A stretch of DNA of 64,000 nt, taken from Rehmannia glutinosa. Lineage: Eukaryota; Streptophyta; Magnoliopsida; Lamiales; Orobanchaceae. The notes under the pieces are model-generated. The model saw nothing but the letters and a program-made list of their open reading frames with translations. It had not been told where the DNA came from and did no database searches. Location: the NCBI GenBank assembly GCA_016081115.2, contig CM071930.1, forward strand, positions 40,089,335 through 40,153,334, in the 5' to 3' direction. Position 1 is the first letter of the stretch; each line of letters opens with the position of its first letter. The translations under genes and the position numbers were made by a program. This document shows positions 46,945 through 59,069 of this stretch, piece after piece.

Positions 46945-47693
46945 TCAAGTTGGAGCATATATATCACCCATGCCCAACTTGTCACATAGCTCCTCAAAGC
47001 GCTTCATGCCTAATGCTTTTGTAAATATATCAGCAACTTGCTTAGAAGATGGAGTATATGGAGTAATGATCTTCTGGTTCATCACATAATCACGGATAAA
47101 GTGGCAGTCAACCTCAATATGTTTAGTTCTTTCGTGGGAAATAGGGTTACTAGCAATGTGAATGGCTGCTTGGTTATCACAATACATAGACAGTGGCTCA
47201 CTATATGTGTATCCCAATTCTTCGAGTAAATTCCTTAACCACAACATCTCACTCACTGTATGAGACATGGCCCGGTACTCAACTTTAGCACTCGATCTAG
47301 CAACAGCCATGGCATAAGATTTCCTCCGACATAAGTGCAATATCCAGAAGTGGATCGTCTATCAACCTTTGACCTGCGATAGTCAAGATCGGACAAGGCC
47401 TCTATCTTCAGGTGGCCATGATTCTTAAACACCAACCCTTTCCCTGGAGATTTCTTAATATATCTCAAAATCTTAATAGCAGTGTCCCAGTGAATTTATT
47501 GTGGCTTATCTAGAATTGGCTAACCACTCCAACAGCAAATGAAATATCTGGTCTTGTGACTGTTAAGTAGATGAGTTTTCCCCCAAGACGTATGTACCTA
47601 GCCTTATCCTCCAGGTATTCATTGTTTTCATCCCAAAGATTGGAATTAACATCCACGGGAGCGTCAATTAGAAGATTATTAGAATCCCGTAGA
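46945..47693 (-). pseudogene. Copia reverse-transcriptase end and RNase H
   Basis: It reads NSNLWDENNEYLEDKARYIR and KLIYLTVTRPDISFAVGVVSQF (reverse-transcriptase end), then LSDLDYRRSKVDRRSTSGYC, SSAKVEYRAMSHTVSEMLWL, YCDNQAAIHIASNPISHERT, DCHFIRDYV and VADIFTKALG (RNase H). At least two frameshifts break the frame (about 47340 and 47480-47510). Confidence 0.9.
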
Positions 47694-47699
47694 TTAGCC

Positions 47700-47803
47700 T
47701 GTTGATTTACTTTTCTTGTTTTGGTTGTCTCCAACTTGTATATAAGTGTACCTTGTATCTCTTGGAATAATACACAATTCATTCATAGTTATGGTGCATT
47801 ACA
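47700..47803 (+). repeat. Short 5' LTR of the plus-strand copia
   Basis: Runs from TGTTGATTTACTTTTC to ATGGTGCATTACA and contains the TATA-like TGTATATAAG. Only 104 bp, short for copia; no second LTR is in the window to confirm. Confidence 0.55.
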
Positions 47804-48266
47804 TGGTATCAAAGACATATTAGGGTTTTTTGAATTTTTTTTCTTCCCAGCCGTTCTTTTTGTTCCAAAAAAATAGGGGGAGTTTTATTAGGGCTTTTGG
47901 GTGCATATTTCGGGTGAGATCTAGACCTCACCTGCCCCTCCCTCCGTCTTCAGCAACCACCGGCGACCACCCCAGGCCCAGCTCGGTCACCAGCAGCGGC
48001 GCATGTGAGGAGAGAACGATTCGCGGCTTACCCAATGCGCCGACGCGTGGAGGCACGTGAGTCGCCGGAACTCTTCCCGGCCGGCGTCCGTCTACTCGGT
48101 TTGCATTGAGCACCTCGTTTCTTATCTTGCTTTGGTGTTTCGTGCACGTTTTGGCTTGTTTTTGGATTTTTTTGGTGTTTTGGTCTCTGTTTTATTCGAT
48201 TCTATTCCGTTCATATCTGCGATTTGGTTTTTTGGCCATTTTTTGTTGTTGTGTTTTGTTGTTATA

Positions 48267-49165
48267 ATGGTTGACACTACTAAACTTGTGTCTGAAGTCG
48301 TTCCCATGATGAATAAGGTAACCGATGTTAAGCTTAATGGCTCCAATTATCTTGGTTGGAGTAAAACTATTATTGTACATTTGCGAAGTATTGACAAGGA
48401 CGACCATCTTGACTCTGATCCTCCTACGGATGATGCAAAACGGGTTTGGTTGCGCGATGATGCCAAACTACTTGTATAGATTCAGAATTCTATGTAGCCG
48501 GAGATACTCTCTTTAATCAACCATTGTGAATTTGTCAAGGAGCTTATGGATTATTTGGCTTTCTTATACTCGGGTCGTAGTAATATTTCTCGAATTTACT
48601 CGCTTTGTAAATCTTTTCATCGGGGGGAGCAACATGATAAAAATCCCACTGCTTATGTCATGGAGGTCAATAAAGTTTATGAAGAACTCAATTCTCTTCT
48701 TCCGTTGAACGCAGATGTGAAGGTCATGCAACAACAATGAGAACAAATGGCCGTTATGAGTTTTTTGATTGGGTTACGTCCTAAGTTCGACACTTTTAAG
48801 TCTCAGCTTCTCTCCGAATCTGTTATACCTTCATTGCAGGAGACATTTTCTCGTTTTCTCCGTACTGAGGATATTCAGCCACCACATCCCACCCCTCAAC
48901 CTAATGCTCTTATTAGTCGTGGCGGTGCTCGTGGTGGCTTTCGTGGCGGTTCTTGTTGGGGTTCTCGTGATGGTAATCGAGGTGGTTCTCGAGGTGGGTC
49001 AATCTCTCGTGGTTCTCGCACTTCCGAGTCTGATGAGGTGGAGTGTTTTTACTGTCATGTCATGAATATGGGCACACTAAGTATAATTGCCCGCAACTTG
49101 CTGCTAAGAACTAGAAAAGTTCGTCTGCCCATGTTGCATCATCTTCTGATATGGTCACGATTTCA
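48267..49165 (+). pseudogene. Copia gag with zinc knuckle
   Basis: It starts MVDTTKLVSEVVPMMNKVTD and has the UBN2-type LNGSNYLGWSKTI (about 48330-48370), SRIYSLCKSFHRGEQHD, MSFLIGLRPKFDTFKSQLL, an RGG-rich stretch, and CFYC...H...C at 49050-49095. In-frame stops at 48478, 48496 and 48738, and an indel inside the knuckle, make it non-functional. Confidence 0.88.
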
Positions 49166-49671
49166 AGTGAGGAGTATGCTAGACTTACTGAGACTGTGAA
49201 CCCTCAACCACCTACTGCCGTTTTTGCTGACACAGGTAACTCTGCTACATGTCTTGTCTCTAAAGGATCTAAACGGGTCATTAATTCTGGTGCTTTAGAC
49301 CATATGACAGGTAACTCAAACATTTTCTCCATATTTCATCCTCTTGCACACTCTACTCACGTTACTATTGCTCATGGATCTACCCCCGTGTCCTTGGTTC
49401 TGGTTCTATTCACCTCACACCGTCTATTTCATTACAATCTGTATTGAATTTACCTAATTTTTCCTTCAACTTACTTTCGGTCAGTAAGCTTACCAAGTCC
49501 TTAAACTGTAGCATCACATTCTTTCCTGACTCTTGTGTTTTTCAGGATCTTTCGACGAAGCAGATCATTGGTAAAGGACGTGAATCTGATGATCTCTATA
49601 TTCTCGACCCTCTGGAACCGACGTCTCTTGTTGGTTCCTCTTCATCGTCCGCACTTGAAATGCACTGTCGC
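49151..49671 (+). pseudogene. Copia protease region with altered active site
   Basis: It reads RVINSGALDHMTGNSNIFS where copia proteases have W-x-x-D-S-G-A-T-D-H-M-T. The catalytic Asp is replaced by Asn. It continues LPNFSFNLLSVSKLTKSLNC and DLSTKQIIGKGRESDDLY, the usual C-terminal part, and ends where E1 is inserted. Confidence 0.88.
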
Positions 49672-51091
49672 TGATTGACATGTATTTTGCATGTATTTTG
49701 GGCTTCTTGGCTAGAATGTGTTGATATGCATGCATTATATGAGTAAATATGGTTATATTCCTGTTTTGTGGAAAAGAATTACGCTTTGCTCGTTTTGTAG
49801 GAACAATTCGGAGCATTGCAATCGCCAATATTTGATGTGAAGTACGAAGTTGGAGTCGAGTCGAGAAAAAATCGGATGAACTGGGCAAAAAATGGAATAA
49901 AACGGAAAGTACGAGTTACTCTGGTGAGCACGGGTAGCCGTGCCATACAACACGACCGTGCTCAACCCGGACATCGAGGCCACAAGGTTCGACATGTAGC
50001 AGGCGGCCGTGCTAAAGAGCACGACCCGTGCTCCCTCTGTGATCCGAACAATTCTTGCGGCTACCAGCACGACCCGTGCTCCTCTCATGGAAAAATAGAG
50101 TTTGACTTGTTTTCAACTAGGTTTCGACCCAAACAAAGTACAAATAGACCCGAGGTGGCCACAAACAGGGATACGCTGAATTTTGCCCTAGAAAGCAGAG
50201 AAAAGAGCAATTCCCCACCGGAGATTCGGAAAGATCGATCAATACCGCAACCACACCTTCGAGGATTAAAGATAGATCGAGAGATCGTCATCATCCCCGA
50301 GTTCACTCATTCCATAGTATCATTATTTTCAATTAGTTTAGACATGAACATTAATAATTTGTCTATGGATTATTTCTTTTCTGTGTCTAGCTAAACACTT
50401 TGTGATTCCCGGGTTTGGGAGTAGGTTAATGGATACTTTTATTTGATGATTCGTTGCAATCAAAGTTAATGTTTTCCAACCCTATTCAAGTATTTTGCTT
50501 TAATTCATGTTTTATCAAAAAGCTATTGGTTTAACTTGTTTTGATATATTGATTCATAATTCGAATAGATGAGTTTCAATATTAGATCTATGAGTACTTG
50601 ACATGAATAGCTTGCATGATTGAGAAGTCTGTGAATATTCGTGAGGTCGTTTAATCTTTTGATATTTTGGGAGTTGGATATCTCATGTTGAGTAGAGATG
50701 CTAGCGTAGATATTCCAATCAACACTTTTACATACATCTCGAGAGAGAGAGTAAATTACTTTTGTGATTGGTCTATAGAGAAGAATACGCTTAACTTTGG
50801 TTTGATTAATCTGATAATAAAAGGGGGATATCAACTGAAACCATAACCCAGGAATCATTTCATTCATACTTGATCTTTCAATCGCTCTTTGCTTTGTTAT
50901 TTTAGGATTAATTTCTGCTTTAGTATTAACAAAACCAATCCTTCAAATTTCGATAGTCTAGATAAAAATAAGGCTATTATAATCCAATACTTAGTATATT
51001 AATTTATTAGTCCCTGTGGATTCGACCTTGCTAACCCTATTCTATAAACTACACCGTACACTTACGGTGAAGCTAAAAAATAAGGCGAACA
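49672..51091 (+). repeat. 5' LTR of E1
   Basis: Starts TGATTGACATGTATTTTGC and ends AAGGCGAACA. Its first 300 bases match 55875-56188, and most of it matches 37454-38471 (inverted). Three palindromic modules lie at 49925-50085. Confidence 0.88.
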
Positions 51092-51097
51092 AGTTTT

Positions 51098-51116
51098 TGG
51101 CGTCGTTGCCGGGGAC
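51098..51116 (+). promoter_or_regulatory. Athila/Tat-type primer binding site of E1
   Basis: TGGCGTCGTTGCCGGGGAC lies six bases after the LTR. It differs by one base (T for C) from the TGGCGCCGTTGCCGGGGA typical of Athila and Tat elements. Confidence 0.88.
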
Positions 51117-51260
51117 TAATTAAATTTTTAGTACTAATATTGCGATAAATAGAATTATTTTTAATTTAGACATTTTTTTTATTTTATTTTTAATTCCACT
51201 CCTACATTATTTGATTTGTTTTTTTGAGTTGGTTCAGGTAGTGCACGAACACCCGCTCTG

Positions 51261-51997
51261 ATGGAGGAAGCTAATTATTTAAATAACTGGAATCTCTACA
51301 ATTACGGAATAATCCTACCCCTACGTACTATTATCCGGAGGCAAAGCCATATATGGAGGACGTCTTCATCGCATTTATGAATGAAACAAGGAACCAGTTC
51401 AACAAACATGAGGCTAAGCTGGACAAAATTGAGGCACATGTCACACAATTGGGGTCCCATGTCACACAATTGGGGTCCCAAATGAAAAATCTTGAAACCC
51501 AGAAGGGCCTATTAGCTACGATCATTGGTGGACAAAATCAAAAGGGCCAGTTTTCAAGCACCACTAAAGTCAACCCAAAGGAACGAAGTAGTGCCATTCA
51601 TCTAATGAGTGGTACCAAACACGAGGAGCCGGAGATCCTGGAAAAGCAAGAATATTTGGAACCAAACACAGACTGTGTGTCTATGCACTTTCAACCCGTG
51701 TGTGGTACCGAAAAGGAGCAAAAACAGGACAAGGAACACACGAACCGTGCATGTACGCTCGGGCAGCGCGTGCGAGATGCCATAAGAAAACTATTCCAGA
51801 ATGAGACGAGCACAGACTATGCGTGCGTGCACGGACAACATGCGCGTAACTCAAAACAGAAAGTTCCAACACCAGGACTCCAATCCTTGCTTGGAAATCC
51901 CAAGTATGCAATATTAGATACAAACAATGCAAATTTGGCACTTGACCATGGCCCAAAGCAGCTAATATATGCATTCAAAGGAGGCACAAATTCATGA
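51261..51997 (+). pseudogene. E1 gag C-terminal fragment
   Basis: It begins MEEANYLNNWNLYNY and, after a frameshift near 51320, continues PYMEDVFIAFMNETRNQFNK, then a heptad-like KLDKIEAHVTQLGSHVTQLG and TIIGGQNQKGQFSS. It aligns with E2 gag from about 63110 leftward. The capsid part of gag is missing. The end (RACTLGQRVRDAIRKLF onward) is not recognised. No protease follows. Confidence 0.8.
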
Positions 51998-52189
51998 GAG
52001 TTACAGGCGTCAAGCTCTAGACGTTAAATGAAGCACTTCTTGGGAGGCAACCCAACGGTTTGCTGTTTTATTTCTTCCCATATTTTCTTGGTTTGTTTTT
52101 CCCTTTTCTAAGTTAGGATTTATTGGCTTTCATAAGTTAGAAGTTTTCCCTATTTTTTTTAAATATAAAAAAAACGAGCTGTGTGCGGT

Positions 52190-52385
52190 ACCCAGCACGG
52201 GCAGACCGTGCCATATGCACACGCCCGTGCTGGTACCAGGCTTTGGGGTTGTGAACTTCGGCACCCCGCATGGGCAACCCGTGCGCATTGAGCACGCCCG
52301 TGCGGTGCCCAGGTTTTTGGGGTTGAAACTTCGACCCCTAGCACGGGCGGCCCGTGCTATAGGGGCACGCCCGTGCGCTATGCTG
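52190..52385 (+). repeat. GC-rich palindromic modules upstream of the E1 ORF-1
   Basis: Three units about 73 bp apart combine AGCACGGGC(A/G)G(A/C)CCGTGC with GCACGCCCGTGC, each able to form a hairpin. The units match in design those in the LTRs. Confidence 0.85.
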
Positions 52386-53053
52386 CAGAATGAGTAAAAA
52401 CGCGTAGAGAGCTTGGGTTTTCTCACAAACCCTTCTCTCCATCTCGCGCGCAGGCATAAGAAAATCGAACCCTCTCAATTTTTTTTTTGATAGTTCTCCC
52501 ATAATATCACTACTCACATCCCACACTATTCTAAACACAAATTGCACTTGTGCAATTGCTTTGAAGCAAGAATTTGGTGTAAAAAGCACCTAGGGTTTCA
52601 AAATTCAACTCTTCTCAAACCTCTCGGGATTTAAGGTATGAATTGCACTTTTTATTTCGAATTTCTTGAGGATTATGAATTAGAGTTGCTATATGATGCT
52701 TGTTTGATACATTTGCCATGAATTTAATTGAAATTTTCTATTGGGCATTTTATCGAACACCTTGTGGGTTGATGAATTAGGAATTAGGATGATTTTGGGT
52801 TGATTGCTTGATGGATTATACATGAGCTAGATTGTTTAGGGTGTTAGTGGCTAAGATTCTCAGCAATTATATTGGTATTTGAGTTGAAAGCATAATTGTG
52901 GATTAAATTATTGAGATGAGACACTATGCCTTTGTTGGATTGTTGTATATATTCATCGGTTTTCTTGTTTTACTTGGCACGTACGGATTCTCACGATTGT
53001 TTTGCCAGGTACTCATCTGAACTAATGGTTGAACCAAGGAACCCGTCGAGCGA

Positions 53054-54145
53054 GTGAAGACGAGGATGGGGATCGCCGCAAAGACGTGCACCACGGATCC
53101 GAATAGCCCTTTGCTTTATGGACTTACCTTCACAGAGCCAGAATTAATGGAAAAATGGGACCGGTTGATCACTCGTACATTCACACCTACACGCTACGCC
53201 GACGATGAGTGTACCCGAGCACTCAGGATACATGAGGAGGTGTGGCACATGTTTGAATGAGTGGGATGGACCGCCTTCATGCAAGGGCAGTGGCCGACAT
53301 TCAAAACACTCGTCCTCGAGTTCTTGAGCACTACACAGGTTACGGAGGTACGACCCAGAAATGAACCTCGGAAGATTAGTTTCAGAATGGGCAACGTTTG
53401 GAGGGACGTCACCATCACCGAACTGAATCAGATTTTTGGGGTACCATCAGACGCCCCGTACCGAATGGCAGCAAATTACAACTCGCGTGAATTTTGGCAG
53501 TTGTTGACTGAAACCCCCAAAACCGGCCTCATGCAATATGCGGCACGCTCCTCCAAGGCCTCGTCACTCCGCAACCCCGTATTCCGCTACATTCAAAAAG
53601 TGACGGCCCATTCCGTGTTCGCTCGCCACAACAACGGGGGTATGCAAGCGAGAGAGCTATACCTACTATGGTGTATGCTCACCCGCACCCCTTATAATAT
53701 GGCGGCAAACTTCGTGGACCATGCCGTTTATATATCTCAGCAGGACATGGGGAATATTTTAATCGGGGGCATGATAGCCCCCATTGCTAGGAATTTCGGG
53801 GTTGACATGAGCCGTATGGAGCCGTTAGCAGGTAGCCGAAGCATCAACATGAGCGCCCTCCACACCATGAAGATCATCAGTAACGAGGAGAATATCCTCT
53901 GTTTTCTACAAAAAGTCGGGTCGGCTTTCCCCCTTCCTAACCCGCAGCTCACAGCTGTGGTAGACAACCAAATCAACTGGCTCATGTACTTTGATGCACA
54001 TATCAGAGCCATGGACGGTTTGACAGCACGAAAAAGGAGAAGGGTAGCCGGGTTACCCGACGAAGAGGACTTGGTGATGGAGGTGCATGAGTATGATAGG
54101 AATGAGAGGATTCGGCGGGGCTTCCAAAGCAGGAGGAGGCTTTGA
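53054..54145 (+). pseudogene. ATHILA ORF-1-type protein of E1
   Basis: The frame is open for 363 codons except one TGA at 53258-53260. It contains FRMGNVWRDVTITELNQIFG, ASSLRNPVFRYIQKVTAHSV and ARELYLLWCMLTRTPYN, the pattern of the ATHILA ORF-1 family, and ends with a basic ARKRRRVAGL and an acidic segment. In Athila elements this frame lies after pol; its function is unknown and the protein has been compared with env-position genes of retroviruses. E2 carries a more broken homologue (59070-60336). Confidence 0.85.
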
Positions 54146-54489
54146 GCGGGGGCGGCCCGAGGGCCCGACATTCAGAGCTCCCACCAAGGCGAGGAGTGTG
54201 GGGGACAGTACGATCATGATAGATTCTGTGCCTTTGAGGAAAGCTTGCGACAGCATAGGGACGACTTTAGTGCTTTCCGAGAAGTCAAGGAGCAAAGATA
54301 CCAAGCCCATAACTTATGGTACCAAGCCTAAGAGCAGCGGGAGTTAGAGATATTGCAGACATTGCATCGGATTGAAAATTGGCATATCTCCCAGGGCCAC
54401 TTTCCGCCGCCACCCCCACAGTAATTCAGGTCCTATCCACACTTTTCTTTGAAATTCTACCTTCTCTTCTATGCGCTATAATTTCATTC

Positions 54490-54507
54490 AAGTTTGGGGG
54501 GGAGAGG
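54490..54507 (+). promoter_or_regulatory. Internal polypurine tract of E1
   Basis: AAGTTTGGGGGGGAGAGG, shortly after the ORF-1 frame, duplicates the design of the 3' polypurine tract (AAGTTTGGGGGTTT at 55862). E2 has the same at 59015-59032. Confidence 0.65.
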
Positions 54508-54509
54508 TA

Positions 54510-55860
54510 GTAAATTTTTTTGAAGGGTGTGGGGTTTTGCATTCATGTAGTTGCATTTAGAGCATGTAGTTTGCATTGCATTAGTTGTTTTTGATTATTT
54601 TAGCACGTTTATTGCTTTCTTAGTTGATTAGGGAGTGAGTTGACCGCTTTTGTGTGTTTGTTGATCTTGGGAGCATGTGCTGAGCAATTTATGTTGTTTT
54701 GAATTGGGTGTTGAGTGTGAGTTGACCGGGTTGAGAATAATTAATATGGAGCATGTGATTATTGGGATCATGGTTAATATACTTTGAATTATGCATTTAC
54801 AAGCCTGTGAGTTTTTCAGCCTTTACTGCTTTCATCTTATGCAGTCTTGTTTGTGATTGAGTGTGTCATTCATGTTGATTTGAATTCTAGAACTTGCTCT
54901 GGTATCTCTGTCAAAGTCACACGTTGTATGCATTCATGAAAATGATTTTAGGCCATTTTTGTTAAGCCTTTCAAGCCTTATTGTCTACCTTATGATATTT
55001 TATTTCCCTAGCTAGCCAATTTGAGCCTATTGCCTGATTTTTTGATAGCCACATTTCAAGCCTTCGAACTTTATGTGATATATCTGTTACCCTAAGCTTA
55101 AGCGTATAGCATTGAGAAAAAGGGGATGAATAAAGGGTTGAATGAATGGGTATCAAGAAGTTAGAAAATGTGTACATGTTGGGTGATTGGGGGATAAAAG
55201 AAAAAAAAAGGAAAAAATGAAAAAAAATACTCACAAGGAGTCGAAAAAAAAAGATCGACTGCAAAAAGTGAGCCGGCCAGAAGTGAAAAATAGGCTGGAA
55301 ATTGTGATTTAAGGCAAAGGGGAATGAATTGTATGAAAAAAAGGGAGAAATAGAGAGGTGATAGGATATAAGGCGATTGGGAGTACATAGTTGATTCGAA
55401 TTAGAATAATTGTTTAAGAAAAGATGTTGTGCTTACCAATCTATACGCTTGAGTTGAGTCACTTTATCCATATTTCCCTACCTAACCAAAGAGCCTTCAT
55501 TACAACCATAAACAAAGTCCTTTCTGATTTGTGAATTGCATACAAACAAGTGGCGGAGATGTGAGACGATTTGCAAGCATATGGTAATTCGTCAACATTG
55601 ATATGATTTGAGCGAATACACGCTCCTTATTATTCTAGTGCGTAGAGTATACACTTTATCCCTGAGAGGCATGATTTGAAGTGTTTTACCATGATTTTGA
55701 TAGACTTGTGCTCCGTGTTGGATATTTGAAACTTGGTTGGGTTGTGTTTGATATCCATTGATAAATGACATGAATTGTGATGTGGTGTTCTTGAGTTGCT
55801 CTTCTGTACCCCATTTGTGTTGTCTTGTTTATAAAGTGTTGACCGGGACTGTCAGCAGTT
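54510..55860 (+). other. Non-coding 3' region of E1
   Basis: No protein signal. It is AT-rich, with A-rich and GA-rich runs (55195-55350) and several TTGATT/GTGTTGA words shared with the corresponding part of E2 (57730-59000, inverted). Confidence 0.6.
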
Positions 55861-55874
55861 TAAGTTTGGGGGTT

Positions 55875-56188
55875 TGATTGACATGTATTTTGCATGTATT
55901 TTGGGCTTAATCTTGGCTAGAATGTGTTGATATGCATGCATTATATGAGTAAATAGGGTTATATTCCTGTTTTATGGAAAAGGATTACGCTTTGCTCGTT
56001 TTGTAGGAATTTATTGATAATTGAAGCATTTTGGCAACAATTCGGAGCATTGCAATCGCCAATATTTGATGTGAAGTATGAAGTTGGAGTCGAGTCGAGA
56101 AGAAATCGGACGAACTAGGCGAAAAATGGAATAAAACGGCCGAGTACGAGTTTATACAGGTGAGCACGGGCAGCCCGTGCCATACAGC
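55875..56188 (+). repeat. Truncated 3' LTR of E1
   Basis: Starts TGATTGACATGTATTTTGC after AAGTTTGGGGGTTT. It follows the 5' LTR to GCCATACAG and stops where E2 begins. Confidence 0.88.
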
Positions 56189-57712
56189 TGTTCGCCTATA
56201 TTTTTAGCTTCACCGCAAGTGTACGGTGTACGTTATCAAATAGGGTAGCAAGGTCGTATCCACGGAGACTAATAAATTAATATGCTAAGTATTTAACCAA
56301 GATAGTCTTATTTTTATTTAGACGATCGAAATTTGATGATTGTTGTTTTGAGATTAAGACAATTTAAATCACTAAAACACAAGAATAAGATAACACAAAT
56401 GAAAGAAGTATCAAGATGATGTAATGGATTTCCGAGTTAAGGTTTCGATTAATAATCCTCTTGTTGTCCGGTTTAAATCAAGCCACGTTATTATCAATAT
56501 TCCTATAAGATGATCACAAAGCTATTTTATCCTCCCTCTCGAGATGCATATAAAACGTAGATTGTAATACTTATGCTAGCATCTCTACTCAACATAAAGC
56601 ATTCAACTCCCGAAAGCACAAAAGATCAAATATCCTCACAAATATTTACAAACCTCTTGATTCATGCAAATATTTGTGTCAAGTATTCAAGATCTAATAT
56701 TGAAACTCATCTCTCGAATTATGAATCAATATATAAAACAAGTTAAATCATTGATCAAGTGATAAAACAAGAATAAGCTCAAAATATTCAAATAGGCTTC
56801 AAGATAATAACTTCAACTAAGATTAAAACATCCAACAAGAGTTCATTAATCTACTTCCAAAACCCGAAAATCTCAAGAGTTTAGCTACACATGATTAAAC
56901 AACTTATACACAAAGTGTTCAAAGTCATTACAAATGAAAATAAAAGATTGAAACTAAAAGAGAAGCAAGAAAACTTAGGAACGTCGACAATCTCTCGATA
57001 TATCTCCGTTCTTCAAGCTCCGATGCAACCCGATTGTCTCCTTGATGTCTCATTCCAATAGTTGACTCTTGTCTTGTGTTGTAGATCCCAAAAATGCCAG
57101 AATCTCCTTGTGTGCGCCCCAAAAAGCTTTTTATACCCAAAGATCAAGTTTAGGGCTTAATGTTGCAGATTATGGGATTCAGCAAGCAGGACGCACGGGT
57201 GGTGCGCCCACGCACGGGTTACCCGTGCGCCACCCGCCGGAATACCCCAACTCTCTGTAGGGCGCACGGGTGGTGCGTCGGAGCACGGCCTACCCGTGCG
57301 CCACTCCGTGAAATAATCCGATCCTCTATAGGGACGCACGGGTGGTGCGCCCATGCATGGGCTACCCGTGCGCCATCGCAGCGACTCAATAATCCTTATA
57401 CAGGGGTGCACGGGTGGTGTCTTGAGGCACGCCCAACCCGTGTGCCCCATGTCTTTTCCGTAAACGCTCAACTTTCGCTCTTTTAGGCTTCACTTTTCGT
57501 ATATCCACTCAATTCTCCGTGTTTCCACTTTGCTTTCCTCGTATTCGTATTAAATTGGCTTCAAATATCATGAAATTCCTACAAAATAAGCAAAGTGTAA
57601 TATCTTTTCCACAAGGAGTGAATATGTAACATTTAACGCGAGTATATGCATGTTTACTCATCATTATAGCTCGAAATACGCCTCAAAATACATGCAAAAC
57701 TCACGCCTATCA
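56189..57712 (-). repeat. 3' LTR of E2
   Basis: The minus strand starts TGATAGGCGTGAGTTTTGC and ends AATATAGGCGAACA. It is about 1.52 kb. It resembles the E1 LTR at both ends but is clearly a different subfamily in the middle, with four palindromic modules at 57188-57445. Confidence 0.85.
57188..57445 (-). repeat. Four GC-rich palindromic modules in the E2 LTR
   Basis: Units about 72 bp apart combine GCGCACGGGTGGTGCG with GCACGGGCTACCCGTGCGCC and short AT-richer spacers (AACTCTCTGTAG, ATCCTCTATAG). Confidence 0.88.
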
Positions 57713-57729
57713 AAATCCCCCAAACTTAA

Positions 57730-59000
57730 ACTGTTGACCGTCCCGATCAACAATATTTAGAACACGATAAAGCACAACAGGGAGATAAAGATAACAGCAC
57801 CACGAGAGAATCCACAAGAAAATCCATATTGTTCGTCATGAATGCTGAGTACAACTCAATCAAGCCTCAAATATCTAATCAAAGAACACGCCTCAAATAA
57901 AACAAAGTGAAATGCTCTGAATTCCAACTCTCGTAGTTAAGTGTATACACTCATCTCACGAGGATATAGGACGTGTTTACGCTCAAATCAATTCGATGTC
58001 GCAAAATTGTCATAGGCTTGCAATTCGTCTCATATCTCCGCCACTAAAGTGTATGCAATTTGTGAATCATAAAGGACTTTCTCATTTAGTTGTAATGAAG
58101 GCTCTTTGGTTTGGGTAGGAAATTTTGGATAAAGTGACTCAAACTCGAGTATATAGACCGATGAGCATATCAATCATTTTCATTACAATCTCATATGCTC
58201 TCCAATCATCCCTCATTTTTATCAACTTCATTTATCTCCATTTCCTTTCTTTCTTTTGAGAATCGCCTCCATTCACAATCCTTCGCCCCCCAAGTTTATC
58301 AACTTCATTTTTTTTTGTTCCAATTAACCAAGTACGCCCAAGTATCTTATTTTTCAATTTTCACTCATTCAACCTCGTTCATTCCCCTTTTACTCAACGT
58401 TATACACTCGAGTTTAAAGTGATGGATATATATTAAGATCAAGGGTTAAATTTTGTGGTTATCAAAGAAATAGGCTATAGGCTCAACTTGGCTAACTAGG
58501 AGTTTTCACATTTTTAGGTAGGCAAAAGGCTTGAAAGGCTAGCAAAGATGGCCTTTAATCACATTCACAATTCACATACACATGTGGCCTTGACAATGAT
58601 ACCCAAGCAAGTTCTAGAATTCTGACAACACGAATGATACCCTCAATCACAACAAGACTGCACAAGATATAAGCAGTAAAGGCTCAAAGCTCACAGCTTG
58701 TCAAAATGTAATTCAAAGCATCACACCAAGTTTTTCTTATTAACATGCTCAAAGTTATCTATTCAAGGCTCAATCAATTCATAACCAACATCCAATCCCA
58801 ACAATATGAATTCTCAATCAACACACAAACAACAAGTTGCAACATGCTTGGTCAACACACTCTCTAACCACTACTAAAGCAATAGACGTGCTAAAGCTAT
58901 AAACGTGCTCTAATGCAAATGCAACCTAGAATGCTCTAATGCAACTATATGAAAACACAAAATGCATGAATTTTTTTTTTTTTTTGTATCCACACTTTTC
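57730..59000 (-). other. Non-coding 3' region of E2
   Basis: AT-rich, no protein signal. It has word-level similarity to 54510-55860 in inverse orientation. Confidence 0.55.
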
Positions 59001-59014
59001 ATGTATTAAAATGC

Positions 59015-59032
59015 TATCTCTCCCCCAAACTT
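59015..59032 (-). promoter_or_regulatory. Internal polypurine tract of E2
   Basis: The minus strand reads AAGTTTGGGGGAGAGA just after the ORF-1 frames, as in E1. Confidence 0.6.
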
Positions 59033-59069
59033 GAATGAAATTATAGTGTCTAAGGGGAAAAATAGAATT

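Larger units (their letters stand above)
46753..47699 (-). mobile_element. Ty1/copia 3' portion (RT end, RNase H, LTR), minus strand
   Basis: A short LTR (46753-46938) preceded on the minus strand by the polypurine CTTGAGGAGGAG is followed upstream by RNase H and the end of reverse transcriptase. It is cut at 47699 by the LTR of a plus-strand copia element. Confidence 0.85.
47700..49671 (+). mobile_element. Ty1/copia 5' portion, plus strand, interrupted by Athila-like E1
   Basis: A short LTR (47700-47803) is followed by the primer site TGGTATCAAAGA (47804-47815), a GC-rich leader, gag and the protease start. It is inserted in the minus-strand copia and is itself cut at 49672 by the LTR of E1. 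The rest should lie right of the window if E1 and E2 are simple insertions. Confidence 0.85.
49672..56188 (+). mobile_element. Athila-like element E1, lacking protease, RT and integrase
   Basis: 5' LTR 49672-51091, primer site 51098-51116, gag C-terminal fragment, GC-rich palindromic modules, ATHILA ORF-1-type frame, internal polypurine tract, long non-coding stretch, 3' polypurine tract, and a 3' LTR cut after 314 bases by E2. It lies inside the plus-strand copia. Confidence 0.88.

Noticed and set aside
49753..50394. Frames of 111 and 192 codons in the E1 LTR
   Set aside because: LTR sequence with palindromic modules; matching LTRs do not preserve the frames.
57157..57486. Overlapping frames of over 100 codons on both strands with R-P-T-R-A-P-type repeats
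   Set aside because: They are translations of the GC palindromic modules; open only because the repeats lack stops.
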